Assembly: GCF_947258575.1 (NCBI RefSeq)
Contig: NZ_CAMYIV010000011.1
Location: 434,001-498,000 of the forward strand
Reading direction: 5' to 3'
DNA: 64,000 nucleotides
Origin: an uncultured Alcanivorax sp.
Lineage (GTDB): Bacteria > Pseudomonadota > Gammaproteobacteria > Pseudomonadales > Alcanivoracaceae
Part shown: positions 33,801 through 43,809 of the stretch, piece after piece
How positions within the stretch are numbered: position 1 is the first letter of the stretch
How the letters are laid out: the number at the start of each line of letters is the position of its first letter
The notes under the pieces: generated by a model
Told to the model about the DNA's origin: nothing
The model's database searches: none
What the model saw: the letters and a program-made list of their open reading frames with translations, nothing else
Position numbers and translations under genes: made by a program

Positions 33801-34514
33801 CTAGGACAACGGCGGCACATCCGGGCCGTCGTAATCAATCATGATCAGTTCTGCCTTGAGCAGGGTGCTTTCTATGTGCCTGGCCTTGACCACCATGTAG
33901 TCCAGGCTTGGCGCCACCCAGAACAGGGTGCGACGTTTTTCCTTGCTGTCCCCTTCGCGCTTCTTTTCCACCAGCAGGGTGTCAATTTCGCCCATAGGCG
34001 TATCAATCACTTCCCGGTCGATAATCTCGAAATGATGGGTGCGCAGCTTGTCACCGTAGACGCTGGTGACTTTGTAGGCCTTGTCGCCGGTGGCAAATAC
34101 ACAACGCCCGCGCAACAGAATGGTCAGTTCGTCCAGGGTGTTTTCCGGGATTTCCAGGCTTTCCTGATCGTCTTCGGATTCGTTGTGGACCATGGGTGGG
34201 TTCCACTGGAAATCCATATGGTGGTAGCGGTGCTGGCCGAATCCCTTGAATTCATGAACATACTGGGTGGTGCGCGGCTGACAGTCGCGCCAGTGGAAAT
34301 AGCTCTCTTCGGTATTGGTAAGCAGGAAGGATTTGGCCTTCAGCAGCATGCGGTAATAGTCTTTGCCTTCGGCGGGTTCCAGCACCAGGTCGGCCTTGAC
34401 CGGGGTGGGCAGCTTGTTCACATAAATGCGGAATTCGGCCGCAAAAGGCGCCAGCGGTTCGGCACTGGCAACGCTACAGGCTGCCACCAGTAAGGCAAGT
34501 AAGATCCGTCGCAC
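33801..34514 (-). CDS. DUF3108 domain protein (downstream paralogue)
   Basis: A 237-residue exported DUF3108 protein. The signal MRRILLALLVAACSVASA ends near residue 18. The body is a series of beta strands (APFAAEFRIYVNKLPTPVKADLVLEP) with WVAPSLDYMVVKARHIE near the end, as in the family. The function is unknown. It starts two bases after the stop of a second DUF3108 gene, so the two are one operon with purM and purN. Confidence 0.85.
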   Translation of the reverse strand: MRRILLALLVAACSVASAEPLAPFAAEFRIYVNKLPTPVKADLVLEPAEGKDYYRMLLKAKSFLLTNTEESYFHWRDCQPRTTQYVHEFKGFGQHRYHHMDFQWNPPMVHNESEDDQESLEIPENTLDELTILLRGRCVFATGDKAYKVTSVYGDKLRTHHFEIIDREVIDTPMGEIDTLLVEKKREGDSKEKRRTLFWVAPSLDYMVVKARHIESTLLKAELIMIDYDGPDVPPLS

Positions 34515-34516
34515 CG

Positions 34517-35239
34517 TTAGTATCCCTCCATAGATTGCAGCGTCATCACGTGATCGCCATCACTGTTTTCCTGCAGCAGTTGGACGAGCAGATAATCATG
34601 CTGCGGTGCAAACCACATGTAGGTCTGTCGCTTGCTGTTGGTGCCGCGCTGGCGTTGTACTTTTACTGTTTCCACCCGCTTGCCGTCAATATTCAGCTGT
34701 TCCTCGCCAACTACACGGTAGCGGTGTGCTTCCATGGAACGCTCATCGGCAACCTGGAGTTTGATGTCACGCTGGCCAGCCTGAAGAGAACATTGCAGGG
34801 CCAGAGAGACGGAGAGTTCGTCGGTGGCTTGATCTGTGATCGGGTAATTGCGCGTGGGCTTATCCGTGCGTTCACTGGCGGCGACCCCGGTTTCCCGGTC
34901 CAGATGCAGCTTGGCTTCCTTGACCCGCCCCAGGCCACGACGGTAGTAGCCATAGAACGTGCTCTCGGGGATACATTTTTGCCAGTCGAACAGGGTGGTT
35001 TCACGGATTTCGCCCAGCCAGTTTTTGGCCTGCACTTCCATTTTCCACAGGCCTCCCTGCATGGGTTTCAGAGTCCGTGTGGCAGTAACGGTGAAAGGAA
35101 TACCTTCACTTTTCAGGCTGTAATCCAGAGAAAAAGGCGCAACCGGTGGCTCGGCATGGCTGGCCGGAGCCACCAGGGCCAGTGTCAGCAGAAGACTGCT
35201 AGACCAGTTGAAACCCCTGTTCGGGGAGAGGTTTGCCAT
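34517..35239 (-). CDS. DUF3108 domain protein (upstream paralogue)
   Basis: A 240-residue exported DUF3108 protein. Its start lies 41 bases inside purN, and the signal ([16 protein letters not shown]) begins after about 13 residues encoded in the overlap. Core features match its downstream neighbour: APFSLDYSLKSEGIPFTVTATRTLKP and MWFAPQHDYLLVQLLQE. The two were probably formed by duplication. Linkage of purMN to DUF3108 genes is, as I recall, common in gammaproteobacteria; the reason is unknown. Confidence 0.85.
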   Translation of the reverse strand: MANLSPNRGFNWSSSLLLTLALVAPASHAEPPVAPFSLDYSLKSEGIPFTVTATRTLKPMQGGLWKMEVQAKNWLGEIRETTLFDWQKCIPESTFYGYYRRGLGRVKEAKLHLDRETGVAASERTDKPTRNYPITDQATDELSVSLALQCSLQAGQRDIKLQVADERSMEAHRYRVVGEEQLNIDGKRVETVKVQRQRGTNSKRQTYMWFAPQHDYLLVQLLQENSDGDHVMTLQSMEGY

Positions 35240-35840
35240 CCAGCATGACTCCGTTCTGATTCAATTCCAGGCGCTGTTCGGCGCGCCATTGCAACACCAG
35301 AGGATAAAGCAGGTGTTCGCGTTGTTGTACGCGTTTGGACAAGGAATCAACGGTATCGTTCGCAAGGACGTCCAGCGGAGCCTGGGCGATCAGTGGGCCG
35401 CCATCCAGTTCTTCGGTGACGAAATGGATGGAGCAGCCATGCTGTTGATCGCCGGCTTCCAGAGCGCGGGCATGGGTCTGGAGCCCGCGGTACTTGGGCA
35501 GCAGGGAAGGGTGGATGTTGATCAGCTGGCCGGCATAGTGGCGGACAAACAGCGGTGAGAGAATGCGCATGAACCCGGCCAGCACCACCGTACCGGGCTG
35601 GTAACGGTCCAGAGTCGTGATCATTGCCTGGTCAAATGCTTCGCGGCTGTCGTACTGGCGATGATCCAGTACTTCGGTGGCAATGCCGGCATGTTTGGCA
35701 CGGCTCAAACCTCCGGCATCGGCACGGTTGGACAGTACCACCACGACCTCTGCATCCAGGCGGCCACTATCAATGGCCGCCATGATGGCCTGCAGATTGG
35801 TGCCCGAGCCGCTGATCAGAACAGCAAGGCGGTGCGTCAC
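35199..35840 (-). CDS. purN: Phosphoribosylglycinamide formyltransferase 1
   Basis: PurN transfers formyl from 10-formyl-THF to GAR in purine synthesis. The 213 residues show [13 protein letters not shown] (phosphate loop), the folate and catalytic region [24 protein letters not shown] with the catalytic Asn and His, and [15 protein letters not shown] with the catalytic Asp. Its start overlaps the purM stop by four bases (ATGA), giving translational coupling. Its end overlaps the next gene by 41 bases. Confidence 0.96.
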   Translation of the reverse strand: MTHRLAVLISGSGTNLQAIMAAIDSGRLDAEVVVVLSNRADAGGLSRAKHAGIATEVLDHRQYDSREAFDQAMITTLDRYQPGTVVLAGFMRILSPLFVRHYAGQLINIHPSLLPKYRGLQTHARALEAGDQQHGCSIHFVTEELDGGPLIAQAPLDVLANDTVDSLSKRVQQREHLLYPLVLQWRAEQRLELNQNGVMLDGKPLPEQGFQLV

Positions 35841-36880
35841 TCTGCCAGGCCTTCCAGTACCACTTCCGGTTCCCCTTCACCGGCCTGGATCTCACCCATC
35901 AGGAAGGCCACTTCGCCTTCTGCTTCCATCAGCGCCAGGGTGGCATCTACCTGATCTGCCGGGACGGCGATGACCATACCGACACCACAGTTAAAGGTGC
36001 GGTACATCTCGAAAGCCGGGACCTGGCCTTCCTGTTGCAACCACTTGAATACGGCAGGAAATTCCCAGCTACGGGTGTCGATAACTGCACGGGTGTTTTC
36101 CGGCATCACCCGGGGCAGGTTTTCCGGCAGGCCGCCGCCGGTGATGTGTGCCAGGGCATGCACCTGGACCTGCTCGATCAGTTTCAGCAGGGGTTTGACA
36201 TAGATGCGGGTGGGTGCAAGCAGATGCTCCATCAGGGGCTGACCTTCCAGTTCGATGTCGATATCGGACTGGGCCATGATGCGGCGAATCAGCGAATAGC
36301 CGTTGGAGTGGGGGCCGGAGGAAGCGAGGCCGATGAGTTTGTCGCCGGCCTTGAGCTTGCTGCCATCCAGCACGCCATCTTTTTCCACCACGCCGACACA
36401 GAAGCCGGCCAGATCGTAATCCTCTCCCTCGTACATCCCCGGCATTTCTGCCGTTTCGCCACCAATCAGGGCGCAACCGGCCATTTCACAGCCTTCGCCG
36501 ATGCCGGTCACTACGCTGGTGGCGGTGTCCACATCCAGCTTGCCGGTGGCGTAATAGTCCAGGAAGAACAGGGGCTCGGCGCCGCCCACGATCAAATCGT
36601 TGACGCACATGGCCACCAGATCGATGCCCACCTTGTCATGGCGACCGGTATCAATAGCCAGACGCAACTTGGTGCCAACCCCATCGGTACCGGCTACCAG
36701 AACCGGGTTCTTGTAGCGGCTGGGCAACTCGCAGAGGGCGCCAAAACCGCCCAGACCGCCCAGCACCTCGGGACGACGGGTGCGTTTGGCCACGGGGGCG
36801 ATACGTTTTACCAGCTCGTTGCCAGCGTCGATATCGACACCGGCGTCACGGTAAGTCAGCGGCCGTTTCTGATCGGTCAT
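35837..36880 (-). CDS. purM: Phosphoribosylformylglycinamidine cyclo-ligase
   Basis: PurM (AIR synthetase) closes the imidazole ring in purine synthesis. It has 347 residues. Present are [17 protein letters not shown] at the start, [50 protein letters not shown], and [15 protein letters not shown], all diagnostic. The ATG at 36880 follows GGAGCCCCCC; the open frame upstream to 37504 is non-coding. It heads a purM-purN-DUF3108-DUF3108 operon, divergent from the DUF2066 gene. Confidence 0.96.
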   Translation of the reverse strand: MTDQKRPLTYRDAGVDIDAGNELVKRIAPVAKRTRRPEVLGGLGGFGALCELPSRYKNPVLVAGTDGVGTKLRLAIDTGRHDKVGIDLVAMCVNDLIVGGAEPLFFLDYYATGKLDVDTATSVVTGIGEGCEMAGCALIGGETAEMPGMYEGEDYDLAGFCVGVVEKDGVLDGSKLKAGDKLIGLASSGPHSNGYSLIRRIMAQSDIDIELEGQPLMEHLLAPTRIYVKPLLKLIEQVQVHALAHITGGGLPENLPRVMPENTRAVIDTRSWEFPAVFKWLQQEGQVPAFEMYRTFNCGVGMVIAVPADQVDATLALMEAEGEVAFLMGEIQAGEGEPEVVLEGLAE

Positions 36881-37009
36881 GGGGGGCTCCGGATTGGTGA
36901 AGGCGCGTATTTTAAGGGTGAGGGGGCTATCTTTCCAGCCAAACCGGCAGAATTGCCGCTGGCAGCAAGCTGCATGCGGTGAGAACAGAAAACCGTTGTG
37001 CAATTGCAT

Positions 37010-37031
37010 GGTGTCTGGTGTCAGGCGTCTC
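37010..37031. repeat. Isolated GTCAGGCGTC-type repeat arm
   Basis: TGTCTGGTGTCAGGCGTC here resembles one arm of the GACGCCT-type inverted repeat at 56663-56710. No partner arm is seen nearby, so it may be a relic or chance. Confidence 0.35.
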
Positions 37032-37093
37032 GCGTCCCGGCGGGTTATCAGTGATAATAGCGCGCTTGAATTTTCAGGTTGGAATGGCCGGTC

Positions 37094-38092
37094 ATGCGTT
37101 TTCTTGGAATCGTGGCATTGTTGTTGGGGTTGGCCCTTGGGGCCCAGGCAGAGTCTCTGAATACAGTGGCGCTGACGGTGGATGGCCGTGGCGAGGCTCA
37201 GCGCCAGCAGGCTCTGCAGCAAGGGCTGAAGGACATGCTGGTGCGTCTGAGTGGCAAACAGCAAGTCCTTGAGCAGCCGGTATCCGAGCAGGCTCTGGCG
37301 CAGCTGGACCGTTGGGTCACTCGCTACGATTACGACGGTGATCAACTGATGGTCCGCTATGACACCCGCGGCTTGATGGATTTCATGGCGGCAGCGGGCG
37401 CGCCGGTATGGGGCTTTCCGCGTCCCCAGGTGTTGATCTGGCTGGTAGAGCAGGGCACCGGCCGTGGAGATATGGTGGCGGGAGATCATGAACTGCGCGA
37501 GCACCTGGTTGGCGAAGCCCGGCGCCGGGGGCTATCCCTGGTGGTGCCCGAATGGGACAGTCAGGACCGTAATGCGGTCACCGTAGCGGATGTCCGCGGC
37601 CGATTCGATAACCAGTTGCGGTCCGCTTCCGAGCGATACCCTCATGAACTGGTTGTCGCTGCTGTTTTGTATCAAGGCTCGCCGGCCACGGTGAGCTGGC
37701 GTGTGTTACAGGGCAAGAAGACCCTGAATCAGGGGCGTGAAGACAGTGCTTCCGCTGAACAGGCGGTGACAACGTTGGTGGATGCGGTGACCGATCAACT
37801 CGCTCAGCGTTATGCGGTGGCCAGCAGCGCTTCCGAGCGGCTCACCCTGCTGGAGGTCGAGCAGGTGGAAACGCTGGCTGACTGGCATCAGCTGCAGGGT
37901 TTCCTGGCAGGGCTGAGCGGCATGCGGGCCGTCTCGCTGGTACAGGCCTCTGATCAGGGAGTGACTTTCGGCCTGGATTTCGGTGCCAGCGATTCCCAGC
38001 TACGTAGCCTGCTGGAGCTTTCCCGACAATTGCGCCCCTGCCCGGACGATTCGGTCGCCGGGCCGCAGTGGCGCTACTGCTGGCGTTCCTGA
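37094..38092 (+). CDS. DUF2066 domain exported protein
   Basis: A 332-residue DUF2066 protein. The Sec signal [19 protein letters not shown] precedes [35 protein letters not shown], the family opening. [13 protein letters not shown] and [20 protein letters not shown] follow. The family is envelope associated with unknown function, and it often lies next to hda, as here. The ATG at 37094 gives a clean signal peptide; an in-frame TTG five codons earlier is less likely. The hda start follows three bases after the stop. Confidence 0.87.
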   Translation: MRFLGIVALLLGLALGAQAESLNTVALTVDGRGEAQRQQALQQGLKDMLVRLSGKQQVLEQPVSEQALAQLDRWVTRYDYDGDQLMVRYDTRGLMDFMAAAGAPVWGFPRPQVLIWLVEQGTGRGDMVAGDHELREHLVGEARRRGLSLVVPEWDSQDRNAVTVADVRGRFDNQLRSASERYPHELVVAAVLYQGSPATVSWRVLQGKKTLNQGREDSASAEQAVTTLVDAVTDQLAQRYAVASSASERLTLLEVEQVETLADWHQLQGFLAGLSGMRAVSLVQASDQGVTFGLDFGASDSQLRSLLELSRQLRPCPDDSVAGPQWRYCWRS

Positions 38093-38095
38093 TCC

Positions 38096-38785
38096 ATGAG
38101 CGCACAGCTGCCCCTGGCGCTGCAATTGCGTGAGGGAAATGACCTTTCCAATTTCCTGTCCGGCCCCAACGGGGCCGCGCTGGCCGGCGTCCGTGAAGTG
38201 GTGCTGGGTGCAGATCGTCAGGCCTTTATCTGGGGCGGGGAGCAACAGGGCAAGAGCCACCTGCTGGAAGGGGCGGTGCGCCTGGCCCAGCAGCAGGGCA
38301 TGGATGCTTGCCTGTTGCCTGCCAGCGAGCTACTCCCGCTGGTGCCGGCGGTGCTGGAGGCCATGGAACAATTCGATCTGCTGGCGCTGGATGATTGTCA
38401 GCGTTTTGCCGGTGATCCGGCCTGGGAAGAGGCCTTATTTCACCTTTATAACCGTCTGATGGCACAGGGCGGGCACCTGCTGGTGACCGCCAATGCCTCT
38501 CCGACCGCCACCGGCCTGTTACTGCCGGATCTGGCCACCCGCCTGGCCGCCGGGCCGGTATACAGGCTGGCCCCTCTGGCAGATGATGACCTGCAAAAAA
38601 TGTTACAGGAGCGGGCCAGGGCCCGTGGGCTACGGATTGAGCAGGATGTAGCTCACTATATCGTGTTGCGCAGTGAGCGTAGCCCCGGGGCGTTGATGGC
38701 GCTGCTTGACCGCCTTGACCGTATGGCCCTCGCGCAACAGCGCTCGGTCACTATTCCCTTTGTCAAGGATGCGCTGGGGTGGTAA
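38096..38785 (+). CDS. hda: Hda, DnaA regulatory inactivator
   Basis: A 229-residue AAA+ protein lacking the DNA-binding domain of DnaA, as in Hda. It starts MSAQLPLALQL, which holds the clamp-binding motif QLPLAL. Next come IWGGEQQGKSHLLEGA (Walker A), LLALDDCQRFAGDPAWEEALFHLYN (Walker B and following helix) and LPDLATRLAAGPVYRLAPL. With the DNA-bound sliding clamp it makes DnaA hydrolyse ATP and so prevents re-initiation. It lies three bases after the DUF2066 stop; the two are one operon. Confidence 0.94.
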   Translation: MSAQLPLALQLREGNDLSNFLSGPNGAALAGVREVVLGADRQAFIWGGEQQGKSHLLEGAVRLAQQQGMDACLLPASELLPLVPAVLEAMEQFDLLALDDCQRFAGDPAWEEALFHLYNRLMAQGGHLLVTANASPTATGLLLPDLATRLAAGPVYRLAPLADDDLQKMLQERARARGLRIEQDVAHYIVLRSERSPGALMALLDRLDRMALAQQRSVTIPFVKDALGW

Positions 38786-38946
38786 AAAGGGTCGCTTAAC
38801 GAAGAAGCAACAGTCTGCTACGTAAGTAACCGCTATATTGATGATTGGTTACATCAGATTACGTTCCGGTGATCAGTGCATTGTCGGACTTTGGATCCAG
38901 ATTAGAACAATAACGCCAGGCACAAAAAAGCCTGCAGGAGCACAAC

Positions 38947-41900
38947 ATGCGCCACATCGCGCTTTGGCAAACCCTTGCTGGCTGCGCCCTTATTCTCGCA
39001 GCCGCCACTTCCCAGGCAACCGTTTACAAAATCGAGACCACGGACGATGTGGCGGTTTCTGTTGAACGTGTCGTCTACGAAGAGTCCGATGCCCCCCAGT
39101 TCGCTCCGGAAGACAGCTATTACAAAGTAACCCCGGAGTCGAGCGGTGGTCGGTGCACTCTGCGCGAAGCCATTTACGCGATCAGTTACCAAGTCAGCGT
39201 CGGGGCCTGTGAGGCGGGCACTGGTAATGACACTATTCGCTTGCTTGAAGGTGAGACGTACCTGTTGACTGAAGGGGAGCTTCCCCTGGGGGGCAGGAAG
39301 GTCAAGTTTGTTGATGAGACAAAAGAAGTTGTGGACCCCGAATGCACTCCAACGGCCCAAGATGACTGTCTAGTAGAGATCGTTGTGAAAGTGCCTGTCG
39401 ATCTTGATGAAGGCGATGACACTCCCATTTCGCCCAATATCAGAATTGATGTGTTCCTGGACAGCTTTGAAGAACCGGAAGACAAGGAAAAGCCTGTCAT
39501 CTCTGCGGGCGGAAACAGCCGCGTGTTCCTGCTGGAGCGAGGCTCGCTGACGCTGGGTAACCTTATTTTGCAGGAAGGCTCGGCCAATAATGAAGTCGAC
39601 CCGGCAGAGAGAAATGGCGGGTTGATCCTGGCCCATGGCGGGCTTGGCTTATCAGAGAATGTCGAGTTGCGTGGAGGCCAGGCGATCAACGGTGGCGCGG
39701 TATACCTTGAGAACGGTAGCAACCTGGCTTTTCCGGAAAGCACACTGTTCGAAGACAATGTGGCCAGCGGCAATGGTGCCGTGATAGCAACGTCTGCCGA
39801 GTTTGATGGGGAAATTACCGGTCACCGCTTTTACATGGCAGGTAACGAGTCTCAGTCTGATGGTGGGCTGTTCTATCTGGATGGAGATGAAGACAAGCAG
39901 ATTGTGTTTGATCTGACCAATGGAACCATCACCAACAATAGTGGCGGCGTTATCCAGTTGGTAGCGCCGAAGCATCAGCTGGTGCTGCAGAACATGACGA
40001 TCGTCTTCAACGAAGGCTTGGCGCTACATCTTGATGAAGCTCAGCTGGATGTGCCGACCGATCCGGATGAAGATCCACCAGAAGCGTTCAGTACGGCCTT
40101 TATCTTCAATACGGTACTGGCAGGTAACAGCAATGGGGCATGTGCGGGTACTGCGTTGGATGGCACCGACGATGCCGATGCTACCTTGCTTTACACAATT
40201 ACCGACGACGCGACGTGCCCTTTGCCGCGGGAGCAGACCGAAGGGACGCCGGTGACACTGGACCCGAACGGAGCCTCGGCGGAAGTGCTGCTTGGCTGGA
40301 ATGAGACAACGGCCAGTCGTGTCACTTGCGTGGGAACCGGCTCCGGAGCCTGCATGCCGATTCCTGCCGAAGAGCTGGGCGGAAATTTTCCTGGCTTTCT
40401 CCCTAACCCGGAACCCGCCGGGTTGGATACGACAATACCGGAGGCAACTCCCAGCCTGTTCGATCGCGGTAACCCGGAAACCGTAGATCAATGTGCCAAG
40501 CAAGACATGCGCGGTGAGTCGCGTGGTGGCGCTGGTGGACGTTGTGACGTGGGAGCGGTGGAATTTCTGCGTGCACTGGCGCAACCGGATGAGATTGATC
40601 TGATTAGCGGCCGGACTGTGCTCGGAGACGTGCTGAAAAATGACAGAAATGACACTGTGGTGGATTGTGGACGTCTGGAACCAATCATTATTGATGAAGG
40701 CACCTGCCCGGTCATGGATAGTGCCTGCCTTGAGCAAGAAGTACTTGAGCGTTGCATGACAATTATTGTTGCCCCTGAGCGGGGACGGGCATCAGTGGAA
40801 ATTGATGGCCAGGGTTACCCTCGTGTTCGTTATTCCCCGGACAGCAGTTTTCACGGCGTAGATCAGCTGCGTTATTTGGTTTCCCGGTATGCCTTTGCTG
40901 GTGGTACCGATATCGGTCTGGATCAGAGTGAAATTGCCAATATGGTGGCGCAGCCGTCCAGTGGCCTGACAGAGCCCAAGAGTATTCTGGGTGGCAGCAG
41001 CGGTGGTTCTTTTTCAGTCCTGGCATTTTTAACGTTGCTCGTTGGTGGCCTGCTCCGCCGATGGCGTTCAGGGCTTGTTGCCCTTGCCGTGATGCTATCG
41101 GGCACAGTGTTGGCTGCTGATATTGAAGTGAACTCCCTGCTCGATGATAACCCTTCCATTACCAACGATGGCCTGTGCACCTTGCGAGAAGCGTTGGCCA
41201 ATGCCGCTACTTTCAGTAGCCCGGACTGTGATTTCGGTGCCAAAGGCGAAGATCGCATCCTGCTGCCTGCTGGCGATATCCATCTGGAAGGCACACTGGT
41301 AATCCAGGGGGGCAGTGTGGAGCTGGTCGGCAAAGGCGTTCGCAATGCAGATGATGCAGAGCCGGATGCTGAGGACACGATTACCCGAATTATCGGGGAT
41401 GGACAGAGCCGATTGTTCGAAGTGCGAGCGCCAGTTAGTAATGGTCATCCCAGTGTATTGTTTCGCTATCTCCAGCTGGAAGGCGGTAACGCCTCTGTGC
41501 CTGGAGGCACCCCCGTGGGTGATCAGGGATTTGGCGGTGCAGTCATTACCGGCGGCTCCGTGGTTTTTGACCGGGTTATCCTTCGCAATAACCGGGCAGA
41601 CCGTTCCGGTGGGGTTATCTATGTACGGGCCAACGCCGGCAATGAAAAACAGGTGTCCTTCAATCGTGCCTATGTGACAGGTAACGAGGCGTTGCAATCC
41701 GGTGGTGTTATGGCAACCACAGCCCAGAATGGAGAGAGTTTCCGGTTTGCCGCTGTTGATACAACGTTTGAGAGCAACCATGCTGACGTTGAGGGTGGCG
41801 CCTTTGATTTGAATGTTCCAACCGGCAATTTCATTGCATTTTCCAACAGTACCTTTGTGGACAACAGTGCACCGAAAGGCTCGGCCCTGGATCTCAGTGG

Positions 41901-43398
41901 CGTGGATATTAATGTCCGTCTGATGAATCTGACCTTCGTGAATAATGCTCCGGGGAATGGTATTGAACTGGGCGACTCTGAAGCCACGGTCAGCTTGGCA
42001 AACAGTATTGTTGCGGCCAGTGGAACCAGTTGCTCAACAGGTACCGGGGAATTGCGCGATAGCGTTTACAACCTGTTTTCTGGCGCTGCCTGTACGGCAA
42101 GTGGTACAGATGAGAACAATGACGATGGGGAAGGTGGAACCGCGGGCATGTCATCAGTGCTGGAAGGTGAGACGGGTAGTTCTACGGACTATACGCCTCC
42201 GTATCTCGTTGCTGCTGATCTCAACGATTTATTAATCATTGATGCCGGCAACGACGAAGAGGATCTGCAATCTGGTACCTCAACTCCGCTGCGCTGCCGC
42301 GCTGCGGATTTGCGTGGTATTGCCAGGACTTCTGGTGGCATTTGTGATCGAGGGGCCTTTGAATATCAACAAATTACCGCTGCAGATGACGAGGCCAATA
42401 ACCAGCGTGCGCCAGATCGCCGCGTCCTGATAGACGTCTTTGATAATGATTTGCCGAGTGATGGAGCCGAGATTGAGCTGCTTGATGGAAATGGCGAGTT
42501 ATTGGACGATAATTTCGTTTTCACTCCGGCACAATTTGATATTGTCGGCGGGGAAGAAGAGGTCAATCCGACGGCCGGCTCTTACACCTATGATTCAACG
42601 ACCCGCCGTTATGTTCTAGGTGGTAGTGGATCCCAAGCCGATGGCACCACCATTGAATTTGTCTGGGAATTTTACAGCGAATCGGTTGATGGCTATGACG
42701 TGAAATGCGGCGACCCGCTTCCCCAGCGTTTCATCAATCGCAATCCGGACAATTATGATGATGGAGATGTGGCCGAAAATTGTATCGTCCTGTTCACTCC
42801 TTCAAATCAGGGCTTCATTCCAGATTCAGTAGATCCAGCCAAGGATGCAGTTTGTGAAGCCCTCAATGATGATGACAGAGACACACCTCGGCTGGTTTTC
42901 CTTTACAACTTTGAAGACAACGCGGACCCGGCCCAGCAGTCCTCGGATGCTTTGGTCAGCATGAGTATCACCAACAAGGCGCCGAGTATCACTGGGCAGA
43001 CCCGTAGTAGCCGTCCTGGTGAATCTGTAACCTTCAAGATTACCGCTGATGACCCCGATGGTGACTCGAGTTCCATCAATTGGCCAACGCTTAGAATCAA
43101 GGATGAGCCTAGTTTTACTAAACGTAATAATGAAACGGGTAGTGCTCAGGGCACGGGGATAATCATCAATTCTGACGCGCGCACCGTGACCTACATCCCC
43201 GATAGTAACTTCAGCCCGTTCAAGGACAGCTTTACTCTGGAAGTGGAGGATCACTGTGGTAGTACGTCGGCGGCTGCCACCTTCACCATCACCTACCCGG
43301 GAGAACAGGAAGACGCAAGCGCCGGTAGCTGGAGCCTTGGCCTGCTCTCCGGTCTGTTATTACTGTTCTGGCGTCGCCGGCGCCTTGCGGCGGCGTAG
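38947..43398 (+). CDS. Double CSLREA/beta-helix surface protein (in-frame fusion of two paralogues)
   Basis: A 1483-residue secreted protein made of two similar halves in one open frame. Half one: signal peptide (about residues 1-24), CSLREA-type motif CTLREAIYAIS (Cys70), beta-helix repeats rich in Asn/Gly, a CDVGAVEF end motif, then a Gly-rich stretch (GGSSGGS near 681), a hydrophobic segment and RRWR, like a GlyGly-CTERM sorting tail. Half two begins at once with a signal-like segment (LVALAVMLSGTVLAADIEV, about 707-725), CTLREALANA, beta-helix, CDRGAFEY, extra beta domains and a final SWSLGLLSGLLLLFWRRRR tail. GCAGGAGCACAAC precedes the ATG. Surface or biofilm function is plausible but unproven. 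See findings. Confidence 0.88.
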   Translation: MRHIALWQTLAGCALILAAATSQATVYKIETTDDVAVSVERVVYEESDAPQFAPEDSYYKVTPESSGGRCTLREAIYAISYQVSVGACEAGTGNDTIRLLEGETYLLTEGELPLGGRKVKFVDETKEVVDPECTPTAQDDCLVEIVVKVPVDLDEGDDTPISPNIRIDVFLDSFEEPEDKEKPVISAGGNSRVFLLERGSLTLGNLILQEGSANNEVDPAERNGGLILAHGGLGLSENVELRGGQAINGGAVYLENGSNLAFPESTLFEDNVASGNGAVIATSAEFDGEITGHRFYMAGNESQSDGGLFYLDGDEDKQIVFDLTNGTITNNSGGVIQLVAPKHQLVLQNMTIVFNEGLALHLDEAQLDVPTDPDEDPPEAFSTAFIFNTVLAGNSNGACAGTALDGTDDADATLLYTITDDATCPLPREQTEGTPVTLDPNGASAEVLLGWNETTASRVTCVGTGSGACMPIPAEELGGNFPGFLPNPEPAGLDTTIPEATPSLFDRGNPETVDQCAKQDMRGESRGGAGGRCDVGAVEFLRALAQPDEIDLISGRTVLGDVLKNDRNDTVVDCGRLEPIIIDEGTCPVMDSACLEQEVLERCMTIIVAPERGRASVEIDGQGYPRVRYSPDSSFHGVDQLRYLVSRYAFAGGTDIGLDQSEIANMVAQPSSGLTEPKSILGGSSGGSFSVLAFLTLLVGGLLRRWRSGLVALAVMLSGTVLAADIEVNSLLDDNPSITNDGLCTLREALANAATFSSPDCDFGAKGEDRILLPAGDIHLEGTLVIQGGSVELVGKGVRNADDAEPDAEDTITRIIGDGQSRLFEVRAPVSNGHPSVLFRYLQLEGGNASVPGGTPVGDQGFGGAVITGGSVVFDRVILRNNRADRSGGVIYVRANAGNEKQVSFNRAYVTGNEALQSGGVMATTAQNGESFRFAAVDTTFESNHADVEGGAFDLNVPTGNFIAFSNSTFVDNSAPKGSALDLSGVDINVRLMNLTFVNNAPGNGIELGDSEATVSLANSIVAASGTSCSTGTGELRDSVYNLFSGAACTASGTDENNDDGEGGTAGMSSVLEGETGSSTDYTPPYLVAADLNDLLIIDAGNDEEDLQSGTSTPLRCRAADLRGIARTSGGICDRGAFEYQQITAADDEANNQRAPDRRVLIDVFDNDLPSDGAEIELLDGNGELLDDNFVFTPAQFDIVGGEEEVNPTAGSYTYDSTTRRYVLGGSGSQADGTTIEFVWEFYSESVDGYDVKCGDPLPQRFINRNPDNYDDGDVAENCIVLFTPSNQGFIPDSVDPAKDAVCEALNDDDRDTPRLVFLYNFEDNADPAQQSSDALVSMSITNKAPSITGQTRSSRPGESVTFKITADDPDGDSSSINWPTLRIKDEPSFTKRNNETGSAQGTGIIINSDARTVTYIPDSNFSPFKDSFTLEVEDHCGSTSAAATFTITYPGEQEDASAGSWSLGLLSGLLLLFWRRRRLAAA

Positions 43399-43665
43399 CA
43401 GGCTGCGCCGCAACAGCTCCCAGATCAGCCCCCCGGCCAGCATGCTGGCCAGCAAAAGCAGTAATTTGGGGATGTCCACCAGTGTCCAGAACAGGATGTC
43501 GATGCTGGTGGGCTCCAGATTCTGAAGCACGATAATTGCCACCACGATCACCGCCAGAATTTGCAAGGCCCCGATCGGGTGGGTCATCAGCCACCGGCCT
43601 GTTGTCTTTCCTCCTCGGGCCAGCTTTGAGGGCTTGTGTTCGCTGCGCTCTTCCATGTCAGACAC
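43360..43665 (-). CDS. LapA-family small membrane protein
   Basis: A 101-residue protein with two hydrophobic segments (IGALQILAVIVVAIIVLQN and LLLLLASMLAGGLIWELL) and charged ends, in the pattern of the LapA (YciS-like) domain: QNLEPTSIDILFWTLVDIPKLLLLLASMLAG. E. coli LapA assists in LPS assembly control with LapB; no LapB is in this window. Its 3' end overlaps the CSLREA gene by 39 bases, convergently. Confidence 0.78.
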   Translation of the reverse strand: MSDMEERSEHKPSKLARGGKTTGRWLMTHPIGALQILAVIVVAIIVLQNLEPTSIDILFWTLVDIPKLLLLLASMLAGGLIWELLRRSLLRRRKAPATPEQ

Positions 43666-43777
43666 CTCTGTTATCGGATTGGATCATTTCTTCCATCCTC
43701 CCCATCATGCCAGTCTCTGCCAATATGGCTAGGGAGCCTCAGTTTTGGTCTTACTCGTGCCAGCCGGGGGACATGCC

Positions 43778-43783
43778 TATAAT
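43778..43783 (+). promoter_or_regulatory. -10 element of the sthA promoter
   Basis: A perfect TATAAT, with TG three bases upstream, lies 27 bases before the sthA start. The -35 region (TCGTGC at 43755-43760) is poor, so recognition may depend on the extended -10 or an activator. Confidence 0.5.
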
Positions 43784-43809
43784 AGTGATGTCGCGGAAAG
43801 GAGAAGTGA

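Noticed and set aside
35837-37504. 555-residue extended purM
   Set aside because: PurM homology begins at 36880 with a ribosome site; the upstream part is antisense to the DUF2066 gene.
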